The position numbers and the translations under genes are program-made. Positions 1 to 6,211 of a stretch of DNA of 28,457 nucleotides are shown here, piece by piece. How positions within the stretch are numbered: the first letter of the stretch is position 1; each line of letters begins with the position of its first letter. The notes under the pieces are model-generated. The model did not search any database and was not told where the DNA came from. It saw only the letters and a program-made list of their open reading frames with translations. The DNA is from Hydrogenovibrio sp. UBA654 (GTDB lineage Bacteria; Pseudomonadota; Gammaproteobacteria; Thiomicrospirales; Thiomicrospiraceae): positions 1 through 28,457 of the forward strand of contig DBOE01000003.1 of NCBI GenBank assembly GCA_002299585.1. The letters are read 5' to 3'.

Positions 1-35
1 ATAGGAATTGGATATAAAGTGCTAGTCCTTGTTCG

Positions 36-62
36 CTAGGGAGCCTCTGATTAAGTATCATA
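36..62 (+). repeat. Dispersed short repeat, copy 1
   Basis: A 27-base unit with core GAGCCTCTGATTAAGTAT, identical base for base to copy 4 at 23321-23347 and close to copies at 1055-1080 and 10736-10759. It begins with CTAG and lies 43 bases beyond the stop codon of the minus-strand Tim44-domain gene. The start resembles an insertion-sequence terminal repeat preceded by a CTAG-type target, but no transposase is near, so it may equally be a 3'-end element. The repetition is seen directly; its nature is inference. Confidence 0.7.
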
Positions 63-90
63 ATTTCTGGCAACGCCACGTTTTAATCAG
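47..90. repeat. Nested inverted repeat downstream of the Tim44-domain gene
   Basis: Perfect 8-base arms CTGATTAA (47-54) and TTAATCAG (83-90) enclose a second small hairpin, TGGC (68-71), AAC loop, GCCA (75-78). The left arm is part of repeat copy 1. It sits just past the stop codon at 106 of the minus-strand gene and could mark its transcript end. There is no U-run on the minus strand, so it is not a classical intrinsic terminator. Confidence 0.35.
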
Positions 91-105
91 TTGTTAAGTG
101 CCTCC

Positions 106-987
106 TTATTGTTGGATACCTGATATTTGCCAGTTACCTTCCCCAATCTCTAAGCGACGAATGTGCCAAACTTCATTAAAAGAATGAGCATCTGCCCCCT
201 TTTGCTCAATAATATAACCTGAAAATCTAACGCTTACTACCAGATATTCGCCATCAATAACTGCTTCAACAAATTCAACATTTAATTCATCTATTTTTGT
301 ATGGTTATCTCCTGCTTGCATTTTTGCCATTTCTGCGGATAGTTCATTAAATAATTCTGGTGAACAATAACCTTCTATTTCTCTAGCATCTGCCATATCC
401 CATGCTTTTTGCACTGCCACAAAATGCTCTTTAGAATTTTGGATAAATCCTTGCTCATCAAACCATGCTGGTAATGAGGTTATTTGCTGTGCATCATCTG
501 CTATAGCAGAGCCTATAATTGAGCCAGTACCAGAGCTATAAGAAGTTTTGTTTGTTTGATGGGCTTGCCTAGTTTGATAAGGTTGTTCATTGGCAGAATC
601 ATCACTATCTTGCTGCTGATGACCAGCATATTGCTGCATTTTTCTGCGTGTAAATAATTTAAATAATACAAAAGCAACTAGACCCATTAATAAAATATCA
701 AATAATTGTAAACCTTCAAAACCATCACCAAATATCATCGCAGCTAATAACCCCCCTGCGGCAATACCAGCTAAGGGTCCTAACCATCTAGATGCACCAC
801 TTGTTGCTCCTGCTCCAGTAGCTGTTGGTTTGATATTTTTTGCAGGTGTTTTTTGCCCATATTGTTTTGGAGCCATTTTTTTTGAATAACCAAAGCTTTT
901 GCCACCACCAAATCTTTTAGCCTCTGCAACCTGAACAAACATAGAAAAACTGGTGATAGTAATTAAGATTAACAATATTTTTTTCAT
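106..987 (-). CDS. Tim44-like domain membrane protein
   Basis: A 293-residue envelope protein. Residues 1-23 are a signal peptide ending AEA, followed by a Gly/Lys-rich stretch (RFGGGKSFGYSKK). Two hydrophobic segments follow at about 67-86 and 95-112, then a Gln/Ser-rich linker at about 118-168. The C-terminal part, about 172-292, has the look of the bacterial Tim44-like domain (Pfam Tim44), starting ITSLPAWFDEQGF and rich in the alternating E/V pattern near VEFVEAVIDGEYLVVSV. Bacterial members are poorly characterised; the family name comes from mitochondrial import but import activity should not be assumed here. The start at 987 is supported by the signal peptide and an AAGGAAA ribosome site upstream. 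It stands alone, ending 43 bases before repeat copy 1. The family call is good; the function is unknown. Confidence 0.75.
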   Translation of the reverse strand: MKKILLILITITSFSMFVQVAEAKRFGGGKSFGYSKKMAPKQYGQKTPAKNIKPTATGAGATSGASRWLGPLAGIAAGGLLAAMIFGDGFEGLQLFDILLMGLVAFVLFKLFTRRKMQQYAGHQQQDSDDSANEQPYQTRQAHQTNKTSYSSGTGSIIGSAIADDAQQITSLPAWFDEQGFIQNSKEHFVAVQKAWDMADAREIEGYCSPELFNELSAEMAKMQAGDNHTKIDELNVEFVEAVIDGEYLVVSVRFSGYIIEQKGADAHSFNEVWHIRRLEIGEGNWQISGIQQ

Positions 988-1054
988 TTTATTTATTTTC
1001 CTTTAAAAATGTTAGCTACATTCTAACACATCTTAAAATAGTGTAGATTTTCCT

Positions 1055-1080
1055 TAGGGAGCCTCTGAACAAGTATGATT
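1055..1080 (+). repeat. Dispersed short repeat, copy 2
   Basis: Reads TAGGGAGCCTCTGA then AC in place of TT, then AAGTATGATT. It differs from copies 1 and 4 at only a few bases. Its right end overlaps the stop codon (1079-1081) of the minus-strand Sel1-repeat gene, so part of that gene's end is repeat sequence. The orientation is the same as in the other copies. Confidence 0.65.
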
Positions 1081-1684
1081 ATTTACAAGCCCATGGACTT
1101 TCTCTACAAAGACGATCTAGATCATTTTGAGCAGACACATCTCCTTGCTTAGCTGCTAATGTCCAAAATTGATAAGCTTTATATTTATTTTTTTTAACAC
1201 CTTGTCCAGAGTAATACATAACACCAAGATTTAACTGTGCATTGGCATCCCCCTGATTAGCTGCTTTTTTATACCAAAATACTGCTTGTTTATAATCCTT
1301 TGTTACACCTTGGCCATTGCTATACAGATTTCCAAGATTAAACTCTGCGGCAACAACTCCCTGATGCGCCGCTTTTCTATACCAAGCTACCGCTTGTTTA
1401 TAATCCTTTTTTACACCTTGACCATTGCTATACAGATTTCCAAGATTGTGCTGAGCACCAGCATGCCCCCGATTAGCGGCTTTTAGAAACCAAGCTCCTG
1501 CCTGTTTATAATCCTTTACTATACCTTCACCACTGGCATATTTAATGCCAAGATTGTTCTGTGCTTCAGCACTCATTTGGTATGTTTTCTTAATCGGAAG
1601 ATTATCTCCGTCAACTTTTGTATTGCTTTCGCAAGAAATAGTTAGAAATAATACCGAGGATAAAGCAAATAGTAGTTTTTTCAT
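1079..1684 (-). CDS. Sel1-repeat lipoprotein
   Basis: A 201-residue predicted lipoprotein. Residues 1-17 are a hydrophobic signal and LTISC gives a lipobox with Cys18 as the acylation site. Four Sel1-like (TPR-related) repeats follow at about 40-75, 76-111, 112-147 and 148-184, each of the form A..NLG..Y..G.GV.KDYKQA..W..KAA..G. The fourth is slightly divergent, with KKNKYKAYQFW. A short Cys-containing tail (LCRESPWACK) ends the protein. Sel1 repeats form alpha-solenoids for protein-protein contacts; partners here are unknown. It is transcribed away from the methyltransferase upstream of it on the same strand, with a 100-base gap. Repeats 2 and 3 are near-identical in DNA (1284-1339 and 1392-1447), suggesting recent internal duplication. 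The stop codon lies inside dispersed repeat copy 2. Confidence 0.8.
   Translation of the reverse strand: MKKLLFALSSVLFLTISCESNTKVDGDNLPIKKTYQMSAEAQNNLGIKYASGEGIVKDYKQAGAWFLKAANRGHAGAQHNLGNLYSNGQGVKKDYKQAVAWYRKAAHQGVVAAEFNLGNLYSNGQGVTKDYKQAVFWYKKAANQGDANAQLNLGVMYYSGQGVKKNKYKAYQFWTLAAKQGDVSAQNDLDRLCRESPWACK
1284..1447 (-). repeat. 108-base tandem repeat inside the Sel1 gene
   Basis: The 56 bases at 1284-1339 recur at 1392-1447 with about two mismatches, an offset of 108 bases or exactly 36 codons. The third unit is more diverged. The unit length matches one Sel1 repeat, so changes in copy number would keep the reading frame. Confidence 0.7.
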
Positions 1685-1784
1685 TTTTTAAAAGTCCATA
1701 TAAAGTTACATATAAATTGTATAGAAATCAAAATAGTTTTACATACTGACTTACCACACTCTAGTCTAACAACAAAATATCTTA

Positions 1785-2366
1785 TCAGATTTTAACACAA
1801 CGCGAAATAGTATAGTTTTTGCTTTGCTTTATTTTTTCATAATTTCCAAATACTTCCATAAAATTGCGTTTAATGTACTGCCTTAGTCCATTAATAGTCA
1901 CTACTACAAACTGCCCATTTGGCTCTAAATACTCGCGGACATCATGTAATAAAATAGATAACATTTCTTTACCAACTTTAGCAGGGATATTAGAAACTAT
2001 CGTCGTGAATTTCTTATCCTTAGCAACAGCACTTAAACCATTTGATAAATAAGCTTTAGCATTGTCCAAATTGTTTTGTTGGGCATTTTTGTTGGCATAA
2101 TCAACCGCAACAAAATCCTTATCCACAAGATGAACTTCACTATTTTTGGAATAACTAGCAATACACAAACCAATTGGTCCGTAACCACAGCCGATATCTA
2201 AAGCTACTTCATTGTCTGTAAGCTCTAAATGCTTTAAAAAAAGTTGCGTACCTGCATCAATTCCCCTTGGTGAAAATACTCCCCAAGTAGTATTAAATTG
2301 TAGTTGTTGGTCTTTTAAATTTGCGACAAACTGAATGTCTTTTTTTAATTCCTCTATTAAACGCAT
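1785..2366 (-). CDS. Small class I SAM methyltransferase, RsmC-like (MTS) domain
   Basis: A 193-residue soluble enzyme. Residues 27-45 carry the WGVFSPRGIDAGTQLFL segment typical of the RsmC/RlmG C-terminal domain (Pfam MTS). SAM-binding motif I is LDIGCGYGPIG at about 56-66, and an acidic end of strand 2 is at VDKD (81-84). The usual catalytic NPPF motif of N-methyltransferases is here NIPA (126-129), so the target-base pocket departs from the norm while keeping the Asn and second Pro. The length equals a single catalytic half of RsmC (about 340 residues), so this is a stand-alone version with an rRNA or small-molecule substrate unknown. It is divergent from rep across 43 bases, which must hold both promoters. 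Methyltransferase call secure, substrate not. Confidence 0.75.
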   Translation of the reverse strand: MRLIEELKKDIQFVANLKDQQLQFNTTWGVFSPRGIDAGTQLFLKHLELTDNEVALDIGCGYGPIGLCIASYSKNSEVHLVDKDFVAVDYANKNAQQNNLDNAKAYLSNGLSAVAKDKKFTTIVSNIPAKVGKEMLSILLHDVREYLEPNGQFVVVTINGLRQYIKRNFMEVFGNYEKIKQSKNYTISRCVKI

Positions 2367-2409
2367 AACTGCTAAAATACCTTTTTTATTTATGGCTATT
2401 CTACTCTAA

Positions 2410-4440
2410 ATGCACTCTCTAAATGAGCGACAATCACAAGCTGTTTTACATACTCAAACGCCTACTTTAGTTTTAGCTGGTGCAGGTTCGGGTAAAACTA
2501 GAGTCATTAGCGAAAAAATTGCTCACCTAATCCGTAAATTAGAAATTAAACCCTTTAATATCTATGCTCTAACCTTTACTAATAAATCTGCTAAAGAAAT
2601 GAAAGAAAGGGTTACAAAATTATTGAAAAATGACAATGCACAAGGCATTAATGTCTCTACTTTTCATCATTTGGGCTTAAATATCATTCGTCAAGAATAT
2701 AAAATTTTAGGTTATAAGGCCAATTTCACTATTATGGACGCGTCTGATACACGGCAAATAATGAAGGATTTATTAAAAAAGAAGAAGCTAGATGAGGAGG
2801 CGTTAGAAAATGCTCAATGGGATATTTCGAATTGGAAAAATGCTCTACTTACCCCAGAACAAGCTTTAGAAAACGCTAAAAACCAACTTGAACAAGCAAG
2901 AGCTATCCTATTTGACCTCTATGAAAAACAGCTTAAAGCTTATAATGCAATTGATTTTGATGATTTAATCAGTCTACCAGTTAAGCTTTTTAAAAAAAAT
3001 CCAGAAATTTTAGATAAATGGCAAAATAAAGTCCGTTATCTTCTAGTGGATGAATACCAAGATACTAATGCCTCACAATATGAATTAGTTAAGCTATTAG
3101 TGGGTATTCAGGCTAGGTTTACCGTGGTTGGTGATGATGACCAGTCTATCTATGCTTGGCGAGGGGCTCAACCTGAAAACTTAAATTTACTCAAAGAGGA
3201 TTTTCCACAACTAGAAATTATTAAACTCGAACAAAATTATCGTTCTTCTAATCGCATTCTACAAACAGCTAACCAGCTTATTTCTAACAACCCTCATGTG
3301 TTTGAGAAAAAACTCTGGTCAAAAATGGGCATGGGAGAAATGATTCGTGTACTAGCCTGTAATGACGAGAACCATGAAGCAGAAAGAGTGGTTTCAGAAA
3401 TTATAGTGCATAAGTTCAAATACCAAACCAAATTTAAAGATTATGCGGTTTTGTATCGTGGTAATTTCCAAGCTCGCTTATTTGAAAGAGCATTACGCGA
3501 ACAAAATTTACCTTATAAAATTTCTGGCGGGCAGTCTTTTTTTGATAAATCTGAAATTAAAGATGTTATGTCGTATTTAAAACTAATCGTAAACCCTGAT
3601 GATGATGCTGCTTTTTTAAGAATCGTTAATACACCTAGGCGAGAAATAGGTGCTACCAGCTTAATTAAATTATCAGGCTATGCAACTAAAAGAAATGTTA
3701 GCTTATTTGATGCCAGTCAAGAGCTAGGCTTAAGCAGTGCTTTAGATGGTAAAGGGTTGGTTAGAGTTGAACGCTTTGGACAGATGATATTAGACTGGGC
3801 AAAACAAGCTGAAAATCTAACTGGTTCAGAAGTGATTGCTTTTTTACGCCAGTTAATTGAAAAAATTGAATATGATAATTGGTTGCAAGAAACTTCTGCT
3901 ACTTCTAGGCAAGCCGAGAAAAGAATCAAACAGGTGCGTGATTTGTTGTTATGGATTGAGCGAATTATCGATAAGGCAAAAAATGAAGATGGTGAGCACT
4001 TAAAGCTAGATAAAATTGTTAGCTATATGACACTAATGGATATGATGGAAAATAATGAGGGCGATGTTGAACAAAATCAAATCTCCTTAATGACTTTGCA
4101 TGCTTCGAAAGGTTTAGAGTTTTCACATGTGTTTTTAATTGGCATGGAAGAGGAGCTATTACCACACGCTCAAAACTTAGAATCCCCGGGCTTAGAAGAA
4201 GAAAGAAGGCTCGCCTATGTAGGTATAACAAGGGCAGAAAAAAGCTTAACCATGACCTATGCCAAAAAACGCAAAAAATATGGCGAAAAAACAAACTGCC
4301 AACCAAGCCGTTTTTTAGCAGAGCTACCCCCTGAGTTATTGCAATGGGATGGTAACCCAAATATAGAAATGTCGGCAGAAGATAAAAAAAACAACGCTAA
4401 CTCTACCCTTAAAGGATTAAAAGCACTGCTAAAGCAGTGA
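2410..4440 (+). CDS. rep: ATP-dependent DNA helicase Rep (SF1, UvrD/Rep family)
   Basis: A 676-residue 3'-5' superfamily 1A helicase that in Gammaproteobacteria helps forks past protein roadblocks and restarts them. Seen in order: Q-motif LNERQSQAV at the N-terminus, Walker A AGAGSGKT (23-30), motif Ia TFTNKSAKEMKER, Walker B DEYQDTN (about 214-220), motif III GDDDQSIYAWRGA, motif IV QNYRSS (about 275-280), motif V TLHASKGLEF (about 563-572) and motif VI AYVGITRA (about 602-609). The length matches E. coli Rep (673) rather than UvrD, and the N-terminus aligns closely with Rep. There is no clear Shine-Dalgarno before the ATG. It is monocistronic, flanked by a divergent methyltransferase and a downstream hairpin pair. 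Confidence 0.92.
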   Translation: MHSLNERQSQAVLHTQTPTLVLAGAGSGKTRVISEKIAHLIRKLEIKPFNIYALTFTNKSAKEMKERVTKLLKNDNAQGINVSTFHHLGLNIIRQEYKILGYKANFTIMDASDTRQIMKDLLKKKKLDEEALENAQWDISNWKNALLTPEQALENAKNQLEQARAILFDLYEKQLKAYNAIDFDDLISLPVKLFKKNPEILDKWQNKVRYLLVDEYQDTNASQYELVKLLVGIQARFTVVGDDDQSIYAWRGAQPENLNLLKEDFPQLEIIKLEQNYRSSNRILQTANQLISNNPHVFEKKLWSKMGMGEMIRVLACNDENHEAERVVSEIIVHKFKYQTKFKDYAVLYRGNFQARLFERALREQNLPYKISGGQSFFDKSEIKDVMSYLKLIVNPDDDAAFLRIVNTPRREIGATSLIKLSGYATKRNVSLFDASQELGLSSALDGKGLVRVERFGQMILDWAKQAENLTGSEVIAFLRQLIEKIEYDNWLQETSATSRQAEKRIKQVRDLLLWIERIIDKAKNEDGEHLKLDKIVSYMTLMDMMENNEGDVEQNQISLMTLHASKGLEFSHVFLIGMEEELLPHAQNLESPGLEEERRLAYVGITRAEKSLTMTYAKKRKKYGEKTNCQPSRFLAELPPELLQWDGNPNIEMSAEDKKNNANSTLKGLKALLKQ

Positions 4441-4460
4441 CTTTAGCTTGATAAAGTTTT
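4424..4460 (+). terminator. Two tandem hairpins at the rep stop codon
   Basis: CACTGCT (4424-4430), AA, AGCAGTG (4433-4439) is a perfect 7-base stem overlapping the rep TGA. Directly after it, ACTTTA (4440-4445), six-base loop, TAAAGT (4452-4457) is followed by TTT. Together they look like a transcript end for rep, though the second stem is AT-rich and the T-run short. Confidence 0.45.
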
Positions 4461-4503
4461 AAAAAAACCTATAAAAACAATGACAAATACCATTTTGGTT
4501 ATT

Positions 4504-4524
4504 GTATAGAATAATTTTCTATAC
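4504..4524. promoter_or_regulatory. Perfect 8-5-8 dyad, candidate operator of the OmpA-lapG-lapD operon
   Basis: GTATAGAA (4504-4511) and TTCTATAC (4517-4524) form a perfect inverted repeat with a five-base spacer. It lies five bases upstream of the TATAAT box at 4530, so it would cover the -35 area of the promoter. The spacing and symmetry suit a dimeric helix-turn-helix regulator. Which protein binds is unknown; the window encodes one LuxR/NarL-type regulator in the export block, making it a candidate only. Confidence 0.45.
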
Positions 4525-4529
4525 TAGAA

Positions 4530-4535
4530 TATAAT
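4530..4535 (+). promoter_or_regulatory. Candidate -10 box for the OmpA-lapG-lapD operon
   Basis: A consensus TATAAT 69 bases before the preferred start codon at 4604. The hexamer 17 bases upstream (TAGAAT, 4507-4512) is a poor -35 and is part of the dyad, which suggests an activated promoter or one blocked by a repressor. It is the only consensus -10 in this 163-base gap. Confidence 0.45.
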
Positions 4536-4603
4536 ACTCATAGACTTTTTCAATGTACATAATAAAAAATCCTTTGTACATAAACTTTTATTGGAACACC
4601 ATT

Positions 4604-5530
4604 ATGAAACTATTGATCCTTGTGTTATTGTTAACAATACCTACTATAATTTTTGGCTCTGAGAGTAAACAAAACCGTTTATCAATAGAAACGATTAAAA
4701 GTCTTGACTCAAATAGCAATCTTTACTCCAAAAACCCATACCATGACTTAGATGAAGATGGCGTTGCTGACAAGCAAGACTTTTGTGCCAACTCTGCTTT
4801 AGGTTATAAAATAGATAAAAATGGCTGTGAGCTTGACTCTGATAAAGATGGCATTTATGACAGTAATGATCAATGCCCTAAAACTATTGAGGGGCGAAAA
4901 GTAAACTTTCTTGGTTGTGAAAGAGACAAAGATTTTGATAGAGTGGTTGATCATAACGATCGATGCCCACACACAACTATAGGCACAAAGATTAATACTA
5001 GAGGTTGTAGTATAAATATTGATTCAGATGGTGATGGAGTTATTAACTCTAAGGATAAATGCCCTAGAACTCCTAAAGGTAACAAAGTTAACAGTTTTGG
5101 CTGTATCTCTAAAAAAATAGTTATCTCCAATATTATTTTTGACTATAATTCTTACAAAATTCGTGCTGACCAAAAATCTGTATTAGATAGAAATATTAGC
5201 CATCTAAAAAATGTAAAATTTAATGAATTTATAGTAATAACTGGTCATACCGACAGTATAGGGGGAGTCTTAAAAAATAAAAAGTTATCTTGGCATAGAG
5301 CACAGGAAATAAAATTCTATTTGGTTAAAAACCTTAATTATGATGCCAATAAAATTCTAATTTATGGTAAAGGAGAAGGTTTTCCTATTGGAAGTAATCT
5401 TACCGAAAAAGGTCGTCAACAAAATAGACGGATTAGATTTTCCATTACCAATAAACATAACCTACCTGTTGGAGTCAAATTACAAATCCCAACGAGCATG
5501 AAAAATTATTTCAATCCAGCAGTAAAATAG
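4604..5530 (+). CDS. OmpA-family envelope protein with TSP3 calcium-type repeats
   Basis: A 308-residue exported protein. I chose ATG 4604 over the ATG at 4553 because it starts a clean signal peptide (residues 1-18, ending IIFGS). Residues about 48-167 hold four thrombospondin type 3-like units (DLDEDGVADKQDFC, DSDKDGIYDSNDQCP, DKDFDRVVDHNDRCP, DSDGDGVINSKDKCP), each closed by an NGC/LGC/RGC/FGC Cys. Such repeats bind calcium in known proteins. Residues 175-281 are an OmpA C-terminal peptidoglycan-binding domain with IIFDYNS, GHTDSIG (214-220) and GRQQNRR (270-276). No beta-barrel is present, so it is probably a periplasmic or outer-membrane-attached linker. It leads lapG by 15 bases and lapD beyond. 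The same trio order, OmpA-like then bpfG then bpfD, is known from the Shewanella Bpf locus, which ties it to adhesin retention. Confidence 0.85.
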   Translation: MKLLILVLLLTIPTIIFGSESKQNRLSIETIKSLDSNSNLYSKNPYHDLDEDGVADKQDFCANSALGYKIDKNGCELDSDKDGIYDSNDQCPKTIEGRKVNFLGCERDKDFDRVVDHNDRCPHTTIGTKINTRGCSINIDSDGDGVINSKDKCPRTPKGNKVNSFGCISKKIVISNIIFDYNSYKIRADQKSVLDRNISHLKNVKFNEFIVITGHTDSIGGVLKNKKLSWHRAQEIKFYLVKNLNYDANKILIYGKGEGFPIGSNLTEKGRQQNRRIRFSITNKHNLPVGVKLQIPTSMKNYFNPAVK

Positions 5531-5545
5531 CTTAACAACCTAAAT

Positions 5546-6211
5546 ATGTCGTGCTATATTAAGCCCCTAGCCACTTTGTTACTTGGCTTTGTGGGCTTAG
5601 CTTGGTCAACCCCCCCCCTACAGGTTATTAGCTCCACTAAAATATCTAAAATACAAGCAAAGTATGGAGTACTGGCTGCTAGGCGTTTAGGTGCTTGGCA
5701 AAATTTAGTAAATACTGGCTATAAAAAACCAGAAACTTTAAAATTACGCCTAGTAAATGATTTTTTTAATGAAGCAAAATTTGTCAGTGATCAAGAAAAC
5801 TGGCATAAAAAAGATTATTGGGCAACTCCAGTAGAATTATTAATTAAAGATGCTGGTGACTGCGAAGATTATGTAATTGCAAAATATATTACCTTAAAAG
5901 CCATGGGTGTAGACAATGACAAACTATATTTGTCTTATGTTAAATCAATCCGCTTAAGGCAAGCTCATATGGTGCTAACTTATTTTAAAAAACCCAATAC
6001 CATTCCTTTAGTATTAGACAATATTAACAGTAGAATTTTAAAAGCAACTAAACGCAAAGATTTAATTCCAATCTACAGTTTTAATGGTGATGGTCTATGG
6101 TTAGCTAAACAACGCGGCAAAAGCAAGGCAATTAAAGGCGGTGCTCAAGCAATTAAACAGTGGCAAAAGCTACTAAAAAAACTAAAGGATAAAAACCATG
6201 AGCTTAACTAA
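5546..6211 (+). CDS. lapG: LapG-type periplasmic cysteine protease (peptidase C93)
   Basis: A 221-residue bacterial transglutaminase-like cysteine proteinase. In Pseudomonas LapG cuts the N-terminus of the large adhesin LapA and frees it from the cell when c-di-GMP falls. The catalytic triad is visible: Cys106 in GDCEDYV, His141 in QAHMVL, Asp158 in LVLDNI. The acids around the Cys (Asp105, Glu107) match those that bind calcium in characterised LapG. The YWATPVELL segment (91-99) before the Cys is typical. An N-terminal hydrophobic stretch (residues 6-20) is a signal peptide or anchor. Ribosome site before ATG 5546 is weak. A run of nine C (5610-5618) falls in codons 22-25, so one-base slippage would remove the whole protease domain. 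The 3' end overlaps lapD by 14 bases. Confidence 0.9.
   Translation: MSCYIKPLATLLLGFVGLAWSTPPLQVISSTKISKIQAKYGVLAARRLGAWQNLVNTGYKKPETLKLRLVNDFFNEAKFVSDQENWHKKDYWATPVELLIKDAGDCEDYVIAKYITLKAMGVDNDKLYLSYVKSIRLRQAHMVLTYFKKPNTIPLVLDNINSRILKATKRKDLIPIYSFNGDGLWLAKQRGKSKAIKGGAQAIKQWQKLLKKLKDKNHELN
5610..5618 (+). repeat. C9 homopolymer in the 5' part of lapG
   Basis: Nine consecutive C in a strongly AT-rich region, encoding Thr-Pro-Pro and the start of the next codon just after the signal peptide. Runs of this length are prone to slipped-strand errors. The frame is intact in this sequence. Confidence 0.8.
6184..6189 (+). promoter_or_regulatory. Ribosome binding site of lapD inside lapG
   Basis: AAAGGA lies eight bases before ATG 6198, within the last codons of lapG. 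It fixes the lapD start and implies coupled translation of protease and receptor. Confidence 0.65.

Noticed and set aside
36..62. Complete insertion sequence or MITE at the dispersed repeats
   Set aside because: No transposase gene and no inverted partner copy was found in the window; only same-orientation short copies are seen.
1715..1727. TTGTATAGAA upstream of the Sel1 gene as a second copy of the dyad half-site
   Set aside because: The right arm is absent and a 10-base match is weak evidence in AT-rich intergenic sequence.
4019..4360. 113-codon open frame on the minus strand within rep
   Set aside because: It lies fully antisense to conserved helicase motifs V and VI and encodes nothing recognisable.
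4553..4603. Upstream ATG extending the OmpA-family protein by 17 residues
   Set aside because: The extension puts a mixed polar and aromatic stretch before an otherwise clean signal peptide at ATG 4604, so the later start is better.
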